A DNA stretch of 64,000 nucleotides from Anabaena sphaerica FACHB-251 (GTDB lineage Bacteria > Cyanobacteriota > Cyanobacteriia > Cyanobacteriales > Nostocaceae), in contig NZ_JACJQU010000007.1 in NCBI RefSeq assembly GCF_014696825.1, positions 1-64,000 on the forward strand, in the 5' to 3' direction. This document shows positions 19,099-27,845 of this stretch, in pieces. Under the pieces are notes generated by a model. It ran no database searches. It was given only the letters and a program-made list of their open reading frames with translations, and was not told the DNA's origin. Each line of letters starts with the position of its first letter. Position 1 is the stretch's first letter. The translations under genes were made by a program, and so were the position numbers.

Positions 19099-21792
19099 TT
19101 AACGAGGATAATGCTTGGCTAAAAATTCTCGTGCCTCAGCTTCATCCTTAATTAAACCATCTAAAGTAGCAGTCAATAAATCATCCAGAATTTGCTTATA
19201 TAAGGGACTAGGTTGATAACCCAGTTGTTTTAAATCATTCCCATTTAATAAAGGTTGTATGTTTGCCAAATAGGTTAAAAAATGCCAAATCTTACGCTTA
19301 ATTTTTCGCTGACTTTGCAAAGCAATTAAAATCAAAGTCGGTAAATCATACTTTCGCAACAATTGGACAATTTGACTAGGTGATTTACAATTTGGCAATG
19401 ATGTTATTACTGTTGTTTGCGTTTCAATTAATTTATTTAATCTAGCAATACTATCATCAGATAATTGCAGATTTTTAGCTATCTTTGCTCGATATTTCGG
19501 TTCTAAGTGAGTAATTAATAGCTCTAACCGAATTTGCCAATGATTTAAACTTTTTTGTTTGTCAAATCTTCGCAAACAAATTTCTAATAAATGTAATTTT
19601 CGTAAAATGTCTCCATCTAATTTTAGGCTAGGATGGATACACTGTAACGCACCTAAATTATCTAATAAATGTAAAGCTGATTGCCAATACGGTGCTTCGA
19701 GAATATGTTTTATTTCTGTTTTTAAACGAGTTTGCAAAGCGGGAGTTTTGGTATTTTCTTGAGTTGTTCTGTCATAAACTCCGCTATTTATAGCATAGCG
19801 AATATACTCTTCTGTTCTCTGTTCTATTTCAAATCCAAACCTCACAGCAAACCGAACTCCGCGATAAATTCGAGTAGGATCTTCAATAAAACTGTTAGCG
19901 TGTAAAACCCTGATCTGCTTTGCTTTTAAATCCAATAAACCACCAAAAAAATCTAATAATTCACCACTCCGAGGAGATGTTAACCTTAATGCCATTGCAT
20001 TAATAGTAAAATCTCTTCTATATAAATCTTGACGAATTGAACTCGCTTCAACTTCAGGATTTGCTGCTGGATAAGGGTAAAATTCAGTTCTAGAAGTGGC
20101 AATATCTACCCATAATGAATCTAACTCTGGGTCTTTATGCCACAATAAAGCAGCAGTTTGAAATGCACCATGAATTTCTAAACGGGCATTTTGATAAATT
20201 TGCTGTAGTGCTTTTGCTAGTTCCACTCCTGCACCCACATCTGCTGCTTTATGGAAACCATCAACTACTAAATCAATATCATTAATCATTAATGTGCCAG
20301 TTTGGTCTTCTGCTAACAGTAAATCCCGGACTGCACCACCTACTAAATAAAGATGCCAACCTCGTTTTTCTGCTTCTTGAGATGCTATATTTAGTAATTG
20401 CCAAAGTTGAGGATTTAATTTAGTTTGTAATTGTGGCAGATTAATCTTAATTTCTCGATCTTTTTTTGTTGCTTCATCGACCGCATCCGCTTGATGTAAT
20501 TCCCTTAAAACGTCGGTGCGAGTGACAATACCAACGAGATTTTCGTTTTCTAATACTGGTAAACGTCCAATGTCATAAATTACCATCAAAGACTCAATTT
20601 GTGGTAAGGTAGTATCTGGTGTAATTGTCTTTAAATTAGTTGTCATGTAACCTTTGACTGGTGCATGACTGAAACCGTGATGTAAAGCAATATCTAAATC
20701 ACGTCGGGAGATAATACCAACTAATTTATCTTGATTATTAACAACAGATAAACCAGAATGTCCGTAACGTAGTAAAATTCTTTGAGCTTCTGCGATAGTG
20801 GTTTCTGGTCGAATAGTACGCACAGGAGAAGACATTAAATCTCTCGCTGTGGGAGGATGGGGAATTTGGGATTTTAAGCTTTCTAAGAGTTGTTGTAAGA
20901 TTGCTTGTGAGTCAGTGGTGCGAATATTTAAAGATGCGGCTTGGGAATGTCCACCACCGTCAAAAAGTTGAAATAAGAGATTAAGATTTGTATGGGGAAT
21001 TTTGGATCTACCAATCACCGTTAACCGAAATTCACCATCATCCAAAGGATATTCATGTGCCAAAAGTATGGCATCAATTTCTGTTAACTCAACCAGTTCT
21101 GATGCTAAACCTGATAACCCTGGTACAAACTCATCTGTTTTCAGCGTAATCCAACCAATCGTATATCCCCGCAGACAAAGATATTGTAAATTTTCCAGCG
21201 CCTGAGTTAATAATTGTTGCAACTGGGGAGATAAACCAGGATCACGGTATGTTGAAATTACAGATAAACTTGCCCCTTGCTGCATCAACCAAGCTAAAGC
21301 TAAAGCATCTCTAGACGTAGACTGGTCATAAGTTAAAGAACCAGTATCAACATGAATCCCCAAAGCCATCACCGTTGCTTGAGCAGAAGTGAGGGAAATA
21401 CCACGTTTTTGCAGTTCTTCCACCATTAAAGTTGTAGTAGCACCCACCCGATCAACATATAATTGCGTAGTGGGAATATCGCTATCTTGTCCAAGATGAT
21501 GGTCATAAACTACAATTTCTTGAACATTGGGTAAATCGAACCATTCAGCAGCTTTACCCAAGCGATCGCGCTGTTGAGTATCCACCACCATCAAAGAACG
21601 GATTTTTTCAGGATTGACAGCACGCCTTTCAATCAGCGAATATTCATCCCGATACAGAGCCAAAAAATCCCTCACAGGTGGATGCGCTCCCCCAGTTAAC
21701 ACAATCTTACTTCCCGGCTTGAGACAAGTTAATCCCACAGCCGCCCCTAAAGCGTCAAAATCAGCAGTTGTGTGACAAAGAATTATATCCAT
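19099..21792 (-). CDS. tRNA nucleotidyltransferase fused to DHH and CBS domains
   Basis: An 897-residue three-part protein. Residues 1-300 are a DHH/DHHA1 phosphoesterase module (HTTADFDALGAA; VYDHHLGQ near 97; FDGGGHSQA near 277). Two CBS domains cover about 314-440. The C-terminal half is a poly(A) polymerase/CCA-type head domain (LVGGAVRDLLL near 479, then NDIDLVVDG and RRDFTINAMALRL) with the RNA-binding tail. Fusions of this kind are known in bacteria that split CCA addition between two enzymes, where this type adds the A or the CC; which activity applies is not visible. The CBS pair suggests control by adenine nucleotides (inference). Confidence 0.92.
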   Translation of the reverse strand: MDIILCHTTADFDALGAAVGLTCLKPGSKIVLTGGAHPPVRDFLALYRDEYSLIERRAVNPEKIRSLMVVDTQQRDRLGKAAEWFDLPNVQEIVVYDHHLGQDSDIPTTQLYVDRVGATTTLMVEELQKRGISLTSAQATVMALGIHVDTGSLTYDQSTSRDALALAWLMQQGASLSVISTYRDPGLSPQLQQLLTQALENLQYLCLRGYTIGWITLKTDEFVPGLSGLASELVELTEIDAILLAHEYPLDDGEFRLTVIGRSKIPHTNLNLLFQLFDGGGHSQAASLNIRTTDSQAILQQLLESLKSQIPHPPTARDLMSSPVRTIRPETTIAEAQRILLRYGHSGLSVVNNQDKLVGIISRRDLDIALHHGFSHAPVKGYMTTNLKTITPDTTLPQIESLMVIYDIGRLPVLENENLVGIVTRTDVLRELHQADAVDEATKKDREIKINLPQLQTKLNPQLWQLLNIASQEAEKRGWHLYLVGGAVRDLLLAEDQTGTLMINDIDLVVDGFHKAADVGAGVELAKALQQIYQNARLEIHGAFQTAALLWHKDPELDSLWVDIATSRTEFYPYPAANPEVEASSIRQDLYRRDFTINAMALRLTSPRSGELLDFFGGLLDLKAKQIRVLHANSFIEDPTRIYRGVRFAVRFGFEIEQRTEEYIRYAINSGVYDRTTQENTKTPALQTRLKTEIKHILEAPYWQSALHLLDNLGALQCIHPSLKLDGDILRKLHLLEICLRRFDKQKSLNHWQIRLELLITHLEPKYRAKIAKNLQLSDDSIARLNKLIETQTTVITSLPNCKSPSQIVQLLRKYDLPTLILIALQSQRKIKRKIWHFLTYLANIQPLLNGNDLKQLGYQPSPLYKQILDDLLTATLDGLIKDEAEAREFLAKHYPR

Positions 21793-21794
21793 AA

Positions 21795-21958
21795 ATTGGT
21801 GACTGGTGATTGGTGACTGGTGACTGGGAAGAATAAATAATTCAATTATCTACACCCTGTTCCCTGTTCCCTGTTCCCTGTTCCCCGTTTCCTATTCCCT
21901 GTTCCCTGTTCCCTGTTCCCTGTTCCCTGTTCCCTGTTCCCCGTTTCCTGTTCCCTGA
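21795..21958. repeat. heptamer arrays between the nucleotidyltransferase and psbZ
   Basis: Around 21795-21830 GGTGACT/GGTGATT units alternate. From about 21855 to 21958 roughly 14 copies of TTCCCTG, with some TTCCCCG and TTTCCTG variants, run in tandem. The remaining gap to psbZ (21959-22116) contains its upstream region; I see no other gene there. Confidence 0.9.
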
Positions 21959-22116
21959 TTGATAATTGATCAACTGTTACAAAGCAGCTTTAAAATATTA
22001 ATTGTTCAGAAGACCAAGTGAGTAGTTCACAGGGGTCACTGAGCAACCTAGTCTGTCCATCATACCGCGACAGTCTGGGGGAAAGTTACGATTTCGCTGT
22101 GTTGGGAAAAGTAAAA

Positions 22117-22305
22117 ATGACCATAGTATTCCAATTTGCTTTAGTATCTCTAGTTCTGATGTCCTTCGTCCTAGTTGTTGGTGTTCCTGTTGCTTACGCA
22201 ACTCCTCAAAACTGGGTTGAATCTAAAAAGCTGCTTTGGGTTGGTTCTGGTGTTTGGATTGCCTTAGTGCTTTTAGTGGGTTTATTAAACTTTTTTGTGG
22301 TGTAA
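22117..22305 (+). CDS. psbZ: photosystem II protein PsbZ
   Basis: PsbZ (Ycf9) is a 62-residue two-span subunit at the periphery of photosystem II. The product [17 protein letters not shown]... has two membrane helices with the conserved loop [19 protein letters not shown] between them and ends LLNFFVV, as in other cyanobacteria. ATG 22117 is fixed by the family; the frame is open upstream, but that part is not conserved in type. Confidence 0.97.
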   Translation: MTIVFQFALVSLVLMSFVLVVGVPVAYATPQNWVESKKLLWVGSGVWIALVLLVGLLNFFVV

Positions 22306-22472
22306 CTTACCAATGCGGACAGGCAAAAGCGCATAGCATAAATAGCAAAAGAGCAGAAAAGCTAAAGTAAACAGGTCAAAGTGCCTTTTTCCTGAACTGC
22401 TTTCCTGCTCTTCTGTATTCAACACAGAAAAGTGTATTGGCTGAGAAGTTATAGTTAATTTAAGAGGCAGTC

Positions 22473-23030
22473 ATGGCAGTTTTTGAGGGAACATTTACTC
22501 AAACAGAGCCTTTAAAGTTTGCGCTGGTAATAGGTCGATTCAATGACCTAGTTACCGTCAAGCTTTTAGAAGGATGTCAAGATTGTCTAAAGCGTCACGG
22601 TATAAATCCTGACCCTCAAGGCAATCAAGTAGACTATGTATGGGTTCCAGGCAGTTTTGAAGTTCCTACGGTAGCTCGCCAGTTAGCACTCTCCCATCGC
22701 TATGATGCCATAATTTGCTTAGGTGCGGTAATTAAAGGGCAAACACCCCATTTTGATTATGTATCTGCTGAAGTAGCTAAAGGTATTGCTGCTGCCAGCT
22801 TTCAAACTGGTGTACCTGTGATTTTTGGCATTTTGACTACAGATACCATGCAGCAAGCATTGGAAAGAGCAGGGATTAAAAGTAATCACGGCTGGGATTA
22901 TGCCATGAACGCCATAGAAATGGCCAGTTTGATGCGTCAGTTACGCTCTAACCTAGCAGAACCTTATGCTCTTAATGCCCAATCTTTACCAGCATCACTA
23001 CAAAATCCTGTGGAGTCAGAAGTAGTTTAG
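22473..23030 (+). CDS. ribH: 6,7-dimethyl-8-ribityllumazine synthase
   Basis: RibH condenses 5-amino-6-ribitylaminouracil with dihydroxybutanone phosphate in riboflavin synthesis. The 185-residue protein contains [10 protein letters not shown] at the N-terminus, [33 protein letters not shown] and [20 protein letters not shown], including the family histidine. The C-terminal 25 residues form a tail longer than the minimal enzyme. It lies 167 bases after psbZ on the same strand and is followed by heptamer repeats (about 23033-23112), then tRNA-Gly. Confidence 0.96.
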   Translation: MAVFEGTFTQTEPLKFALVIGRFNDLVTVKLLEGCQDCLKRHGINPDPQGNQVDYVWVPGSFEVPTVARQLALSHRYDAIICLGAVIKGQTPHFDYVSAEVAKGIAAASFQTGVPVIFGILTTDTMQQALERAGIKSNHGWDYAMNAIEMASLMRQLRSNLAEPYALNAQSLPASLQNPVESEVV

Positions 23031-23178
23031 TGATTGGGGACTGGGGACTGGGGACTGGTGATTGGGTTATTAACCTCCCTCTATCCCTGCTCCCTGCTCC
23101 CTGCCTATTCCCAAAAAAAATCAATTCAGGGGTTGACAAACCAAAATAAATTTGAGAAACTAATATTAAGTTGAGATT

Positions 23179-23250
23179 GCGGGTATAGCTCAGTGGTAGA
23201 GCGCAACCTTGCCAAGGTTGATGTCGCGCGTTCGAATCGCGTTACCCGCT
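23179..23250 (+). tRNA. tRNA-Gly (anticodon GCC)
   Basis: A complete cloverleaf of 72 bases: acceptor GCGGGTA with TACCCGC, D-stem GCTC/GAGC, anticodon stem CAACC/GGTTG around TTGCCAA (anticodon GCC), five-base variable loop, T-stem GCGCG/CGCGT (one G-T pair) around TTCGAAT, and discriminator T. The 3' CCA is not encoded. Confidence 0.97.
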
Positions 23251-23466
23251 CTGAAAGTTACATCTAAATAATATCAAACATTGTGATCAGGTCTGTGAAA
23301 TCGTTTTTGAATTTCCAGACCTAAAATTTGTATCAGGGTTAATTCACGGCTGGGTTTAAAGCTGACCGCTGACTGCTGCTGTATATTCAGTTGGGCATTT
23401 TGTCTAATTGATAATAGCGGCTACAATGCTGGCAGAAATATACTAGAACTAGTGCTAATTGTGGGA

Positions 23467-24006
23467 ATGTTGGCCACGATGAAAGCTGAGAGTCACCGAA
23501 CTAAGCTGACTTGTGGAAACAGATCATCCAAGAAGCAATTTTTGGTATTCCCACCCAGAACTATTAACAAAAACACGCTCAAGTTATTTAAACTGTTTGT
23601 GCCATCTCAAAAACCTGAAAAAATAGACTTAAATACGGATTATACTTGTCCTTGTCGTCGTCGGGGGCGGTTAATTCCTATCACCCTGACAGACGCATTT
23701 GGCTGCGATCGCTGTCAGCAAATATTCGTTGTTGAAGATAATGGATATGTACTGGAGCAACTTTCCACTACTTATCCCTATAAGCGGGCTTGGCGCTGGA
23801 CAGGCAATAGTTGGAATGTGATCCAACCCCGATTGGGAGAAAATTATCTGCCGATAGCGTTGGGCATTATTTTCGTGCTAGTGATTATATGGCTACCATT
23901 AGCATTACGCCTGGCAAATGGTTCGAGTATTATTGCTTGGGCAATAGTGGCGGTGCTATTAGCTATTCTGCCAGCAATTATGGTCTGGCTTACCTACAGA
24001 CGTTAA
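23467..24006 (+). CDS. zinc-ribbon membrane protein of unknown function
   Basis: The product of about 179 residues has a CPCRRRG...CDRCQ zinc-ribbon-like centre (four cysteines in two pairs), then a conserved-looking YPYKRAWRWTGNSWNVIQPRLGENYLP segment, then two C-terminal membrane helices. I recognise the type as cyanobacterial but no function. The start is uncertain among GTG 23452, ATG 23467 and a later ATG (MKAESHRTK). The stop is five bases before the ProA-like gene, so the two are likely co-transcribed. Confidence 0.75.
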   Translation: MLATMKAESHRTKLTCGNRSSKKQFLVFPPRTINKNTLKLFKLFVPSQKPEKIDLNTDYTCPCRRRGRLIPITLTDAFGCDRCQQIFVVEDNGYVLEQLSTTYPYKRAWRWTGNSWNVIQPRLGENYLPIALGIIFVLVIIWLPLALRLANGSSIIAWAIVAVLLAILPAIMVWLTYRR

Positions 24007-24010
24007 CTTA

Positions 24011-25276
24011 ATGACTGTTGAAGTTTTTGATGATTGTCCCGAACCCATGAACAGCGCCAAACGCGCTTATCAAGCCTCCTTGAAATTAGGGACTACCAAA
24101 GGGGCAGACCGGAGTCGCGCTGTCCTGGCAATGGCACGGGCGCTCGAACGCTCATTTGACGACATTCTCGAAGCCAATACCCTGGATCTAGAAGCCAGTC
24201 GAGAAATGGCAGTACCAGAATTAATTTTGGACTGGCTGAAACTAACTCCCTCTAGGTTAGAGAATACAGTTGATATTCTCCAACGCTTGGGGGAATTATC
24301 CGATCCGCTGCGACGGGTGAGAAATGCCGATTATCAACAGGAAGACTCCCAAAGTTATACCCAGTTAATGCCCTTGGGAGCGATTGGATTTATTTATGAA
24401 GCTTTCCCAGAACTAGGGGCGATCGCTGCTGGTTTTTGTCTGAAAACTGGTAATACTGTGATTCTCAAAGGCAGTACAGAAGCCAGTCATTCTAATGCAG
24501 CGATCGCCGAAGTCCTGCAAACAGCCATTACCGACGTTGGTTTACCAGCAGGCTGTGTAGAACTAGTTACATCTGAACATGGTACTTCTGTACGCGATTT
24601 AGTCACTCAAGACCAGTATTTAAGTTTAGTCATTCCCTACGGACGTTCTAGCTTAATCCAGCAGGTGGTAAGACAAGCAACCTGTCCAGTTTTAAAATCA
24701 GCAATGGGTAATTGTTACCTTTACTGGTCTCTCAATGGCAGTTTAGAGATGATCCGCTGGATGATTTTAGATAGCCATGAAAGCGAACCAGATCCAGTCA
24801 ATGCCATTGAAAAAGTTTTAATTCATCGTCAAGCTTTACCATCTTCCTTGTCTGTGCTGTGGAATAGCTTAAAAGAAAAAGGCTTTGAACTCAAAGCAGA
24901 TGCAGAATTAGTGGAAGCTTTTCCCCAATTACAACTAGCAAAAGATGGAGAATGGGGAACAGCTTATTTAACCAAAACAGTCGCTTTTAAATTAGTAGAT
25001 AGTTTGGAAAGTGCGATCGCTTGGATTAATCAATATAGTAGCGGTCATGCTGATTCCATAGTTACAGACTCTTACCAAGAAAGTCGTCAATTTGCTTTAG
25101 GAGTCAATAGCGCCTCTACTTATATCAATGCTTCCCCCCGTTTTGCCCGTAACCCCTCACGGGGAGATTCCGTATTTTTGGGAATGTCAAATCAAAAAGG
25201 ACACCGCAGAGGCTTCATTAGTTTGGAAACCCTGACGACTGTGAAGCATATTATCCAGGGGAATGGGCGGTTTTAA
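24011..25276 (+). CDS. ProA-like (glutamate-5-semialdehyde dehydrogenase family) protein lacking the catalytic cysteine
   Basis: The 421-residue sequence aligns with gamma-glutamyl phosphate reductase (ProA) throughout: LGAIGFIYEAFPELGAIAAGF, KTGNTVILKGSTEASHSN, PYGRSSLIQQV, NAIEKVLIH, and a C-terminal SNQKGHRRGFISLETLT. In active ProA the segment before NA[MLI]E carries the nucleophilic cysteine (usually CNA); here the codon at 24797 gives valine (V263) in DPVNAIE. The signature equivalent to ALSHINTYGSGHTEAI reads AIAWINQYSSGHADSI, so one conserved histidine is also lost. It is therefore a divergent paralogue whose ordinary reductase activity is doubtful. A canonical proA would be expected elsewhere in the genome. 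Confidence 0.85.
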   Translation: MTVEVFDDCPEPMNSAKRAYQASLKLGTTKGADRSRAVLAMARALERSFDDILEANTLDLEASREMAVPELILDWLKLTPSRLENTVDILQRLGELSDPLRRVRNADYQQEDSQSYTQLMPLGAIGFIYEAFPELGAIAAGFCLKTGNTVILKGSTEASHSNAAIAEVLQTAITDVGLPAGCVELVTSEHGTSVRDLVTQDQYLSLVIPYGRSSLIQQVVRQATCPVLKSAMGNCYLYWSLNGSLEMIRWMILDSHESEPDPVNAIEKVLIHRQALPSSLSVLWNSLKEKGFELKADAELVEAFPQLQLAKDGEWGTAYLTKTVAFKLVDSLESAIAWINQYSSGHADSIVTDSYQESRQFALGVNSASTYINASPRFARNPSRGDSVFLGMSNQKGHRRGFISLETLTTVKHIIQGNGRF

Positions 25277-25379
25277 AAGTTACGAGTGAGGAATAAAACT
25301 GTTATATATTTATAATGATAATTAAAGATATTCAGCTATTTCTCACATCACACACAAATTTGTAGAGAGTTGAAATTAT

Positions 25380-26621
25380 ATGTCTAATCGACTAAAGCTT
25401 TTTCGGGAAAGAATGGCGGCTTTTGAGGGTGCAGCAAATCCATCAGAAGCAATTGAAAGTGGTTATTATGTACACGCACCAGGAAAATTACTTGTAGATG
25501 ATATTGCGAATCGTATAGCTTTGCGTCCGTCTTCTTCACATCTTCTTTTAGGAGGAATTGGATCTGGGAAAACAACTCAATTATTAGTTGCTTGTCAGCA
25601 AATTAATGAAATAGAAGATATTCATGCAATATATATAGATGTTAGTCAATATACGGATATTTCTAAAATCACAAGTGGTGTTCTAACTGCGATTGCTGGA
25701 TTAGAACTTGCTAATCTTATGAAAGATAGTGAGGATGTAAATATCAAGGAATCTATCAGCTTAATTCATAAGCTTGCCTTGGGTTATGAAGAAAGTCGTA
25801 TTACAAAATATAGAACTTTATTTGATCCAATTGAACTTCCTAAACAAAAAATAGAAAAGGTAAAACACGAAGGTATTATTCCAGCCATATCAGGTCAATT
25901 TAGTATAAAAACAGATTTACTGAAAGTAGTTAGTACACTAGCTAAAGAAGCTAGAAATAAGTGTGGTTATATAGTTATAATATTCGACGGACTAGATAGA
26001 CTAGATTATGCCAAAAGTTTTATCCAACTTCTATATTCAGATGCAAAAGCTATTTCATCTATGGGTATTGGTCTATTATTAGTAGGTCCATTAACTGCCA
26101 TTTATGGTGACTATCGTGATACAGTAGATAAGATTTTAGATTACTTCTACTATCAGCCTTTTTTTGATGTAGAAAATGATTCTGAATCATATAAGTTTTT
26201 TGAAAAAATTATTCAAACTCGATTATCTGAAGATTTTATAGAAGAATCAGCAATTAAAGCACTTATTCATTATTCTGGTGGAGTTTTACGAGACTTTATT
26301 AGCTTTACACAAGCCGCAATTGAGGAAACATATTTATCAGGTGAAAATAATGTGAAAGAAAACCATGTATTAAAAGCAGTTGATTCTTTTAGTAGAAGTC
26401 AATTGCTTGGAGTTTCAGATCAAGAGTTGATTATTATTGAGAAAATTATCAAGACAGAAATTTTTATCCCCAGAACTGATGAAGAATTGAGATTACTGGT
26501 AAGAAGAATAATTATTGAGTATAGAAATCCCAAAATACGTTACGCAGTTCATCCATCTGTTAAGTCGGTAATTGAACAAATAATAGAAGCAAGTTTAAAT
26601 GTCCAACAGCTTATTTTTTAA
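25380..26621 (+). CDS. P-loop ATPase of a three-gene module
   Basis: A 413-residue AAA/STAND-like ATPase. Walker A is GGIGSGKTT near residue 58; Walker B is IIFDGLDRLD with D203 and D206-R207, followed by a sensor-like LLLVGPLTAIYGDYRD. The C-terminal third looks like a winged-helix or lid region (IHYSGGVLRDFISFTQAAI...). The first 40 residues contain YYVHAPGKLLVDDIANRI, placing bound DNA or a partner just before the P-loop (inference). It overlaps the next gene by one base (TAATG), and base composition is more AT-rich than proA. I do not recognise a named family. Confidence 0.85.
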   Translation: MSNRLKLFRERMAAFEGAANPSEAIESGYYVHAPGKLLVDDIANRIALRPSSSHLLLGGIGSGKTTQLLVACQQINEIEDIHAIYIDVSQYTDISKITSGVLTAIAGLELANLMKDSEDVNIKESISLIHKLALGYEESRITKYRTLFDPIELPKQKIEKVKHEGIIPAISGQFSIKTDLLKVVSTLAKEARNKCGYIVIIFDGLDRLDYAKSFIQLLYSDAKAISSMGIGLLLVGPLTAIYGDYRDTVDKILDYFYYQPFFDVENDSESYKFFEKIIQTRLSEDFIEESAIKALIHYSGGVLRDFISFTQAAIEETYLSGENNVKENHVLKAVDSFSRSQLLGVSDQELIIIEKIIKTEIFIPRTDEELRLLVRRIIIEYRNPKIRYAVHPSVKSVIEQIIEASLNVQQLIF

Positions 26622-27211
26622 TGATGAATTTCCTTACATCACTTTCCATAGATGAATTTTTACAGAGAATTGGAACACAACCAAACGGAAATACTTGGTC
26701 AGCACTTATTACTTCAAATTTAGATAGTCAGCAATTAGTAGATGATTTACAAGAAACACTTAGCATTTTTGCAGAATGTCAAGTAGGATGTTTTTCTGCA
26801 AATTCTGAAACTAATACTCTAGTAGAAACAATTATTAATGCAACTGAAGATTATTTAATTCTTTGGAACTTTGAACAATGGGATAAAAATAATTGGTATG
26901 AATTTGATTGTATGCGAAGTTCACTGATGAGAAAACGCGGAGTAGTTCTGATTTTATCACCAGAATCAGCAAAAACTATGTTTTCTTATGCTCCAAATAT
27001 TGTTAGTTGGCTCGGTTCTAGGGTATATTCATTTTTAAAAGACACAGAATTACTCAGTGTTAAAGAAATTCAGGAAAGACTAGCAGCACTTAGAGAATGG
27101 TCAGGTTTAACAGACTCTCAAATAATTGAAATGGCTGAAATAGGAACTTTACCACCTGAACCTGAATATGCTGAATGGCTTGTTTTACTGGAACGGGGGG
27201 ATTTAATTTGA
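26621..27211 (+). CDS. unrecognised 196-residue middle protein of the three-gene module
   Basis: It has no visible catalytic motif. The core LILWNFEQWDKNNWYEFDCMRSSLMRKRGVVLILS, then APNIVSWLGSRVYSF, resembles what I remember of the inactive NTPase-like segment in large STAND/TPR proteins (a line like APDFWSWR after a hydrophobic strand). It might therefore be a degenerate P-loop partner of the upstream ATPase; that is a weak inference. The C-terminal tail ends with a Trp-rich helix. The start overlaps the ATPase stop, and the stop TGA is shared with the TTG start of the next gene. Confidence 0.75.
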   Translation: MMNFLTSLSIDEFLQRIGTQPNGNTWSALITSNLDSQQLVDDLQETLSIFAECQVGCFSANSETNTLVETIINATEDYLILWNFEQWDKNNWYEFDCMRSSLMRKRGVVLILSPESAKTMFSYAPNIVSWLGSRVYSFLKDTELLSVKEIQERLAALREWSGLTDSQIIEMAEIGTLPPEPEYAEWLVLLERGDLI

Positions 27212-27765
27212 GTAGTAAAAGTGACTGGGTGCAAATTTGTGAGGATGTCCAAGAACGAATATTAAAAATAACTCCCTTAACAGTAAAAAGTGCAAAGATG
27301 CTTAGGGGGGAAATTCTCAAATCTTTAATAGCAGCCCGTGATGATAAGTTTTTAAAAACAGAATTTCATCAAATTCATAATTTATTAAAAATTACACCAT
27401 CTAAAGATAAAGGAATTATTGAAATTACAGGAGGACAGCGAAACTTTAATCGCATTAAAGAAACTCCTCATTTTGAAAGATGTGATGGTTGCTGGTTTGA
27501 TTTTGCAATTTTAGTAAATGAAAATATTAAACCTGCTGAAATTATTGCATTTAACTTTGAAATCAGATTTTTAGAAGATAACCCAACAAAATTTTTACGT
27601 TTTGACCTAAACTTACCAGAACATAATAATGAGGATAAAGGAAAACGATTTCATTTACATCCAGGTAATGATGACTTGATGGTTCATGCTTCCCCAATGT
27701 CACCACTAGAAATTCTACATTTATTTTTATATGACTTAAAAATACCTGAACGTCCTCGCACTTAA
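27208..27765 (+). CDS. unrecognised third protein of the three-gene module
   Basis: About 185 residues from TTG 27208, whose last two bases overlap the preceding TGA, a translational coupling arrangement. A frame extension upstream to ATG 27175 is possible but would overlap more. The protein has a helical N-terminal half and a conserved-looking C-terminal half: ERCDGCWFDFAI, FNFEIRFLED, LRFDLNLPEH, then FHLHPGNDDLMVHASPMSPLEILHLFLYDL. The His/Asp-rich HLHPGNDD with spaced acidic residues could be a metal site of a nuclease or hydrolase (speculative). The gene ends in front of a terminator shared with desB. Confidence 0.75.
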   Translation: MSSKSDWVQICEDVQERILKITPLTVKSAKMLRGEILKSLIAARDDKFLKTEFHQIHNLLKITPSKDKGIIEITGGQRNFNRIKETPHFERCDGCWFDFAILVNENIKPAEIIAFNFEIRFLEDNPTKFLRFDLNLPEHNNEDKGKRFHLHPGNDDLMVHASPMSPLEILHLFLYDLKIPERPRT

Positions 27766-27794
27766 TAGCAAGAGGATAAGAGGAATAATAGAAA

Positions 27795-27822
27795 CAAAAA
27801 AAAGCCCGCACTTGCGGACTTT
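27795..27822 (-). terminator. rho-independent terminator of desB
   Basis: Read leftward, AGTCCGC and GCGGGCT pair around AAGT (27804-27821, one G-T pair) and are followed by eight T residues. It lies between the convergent ends of the three-gene module and desB and could also stop transcription from the plus strand less efficiently. Confidence 0.8.
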
Positions 27823-27845
27823 ATGAATCTCAAACCATCTAGGAA

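Noticed and set aside
21855-21958. TTCCCTG array as a possible CRISPR
   Set aside because: The units are directly adjacent 7-mers without unique spacers, so it is a tandem repeat and not a CRISPR array.
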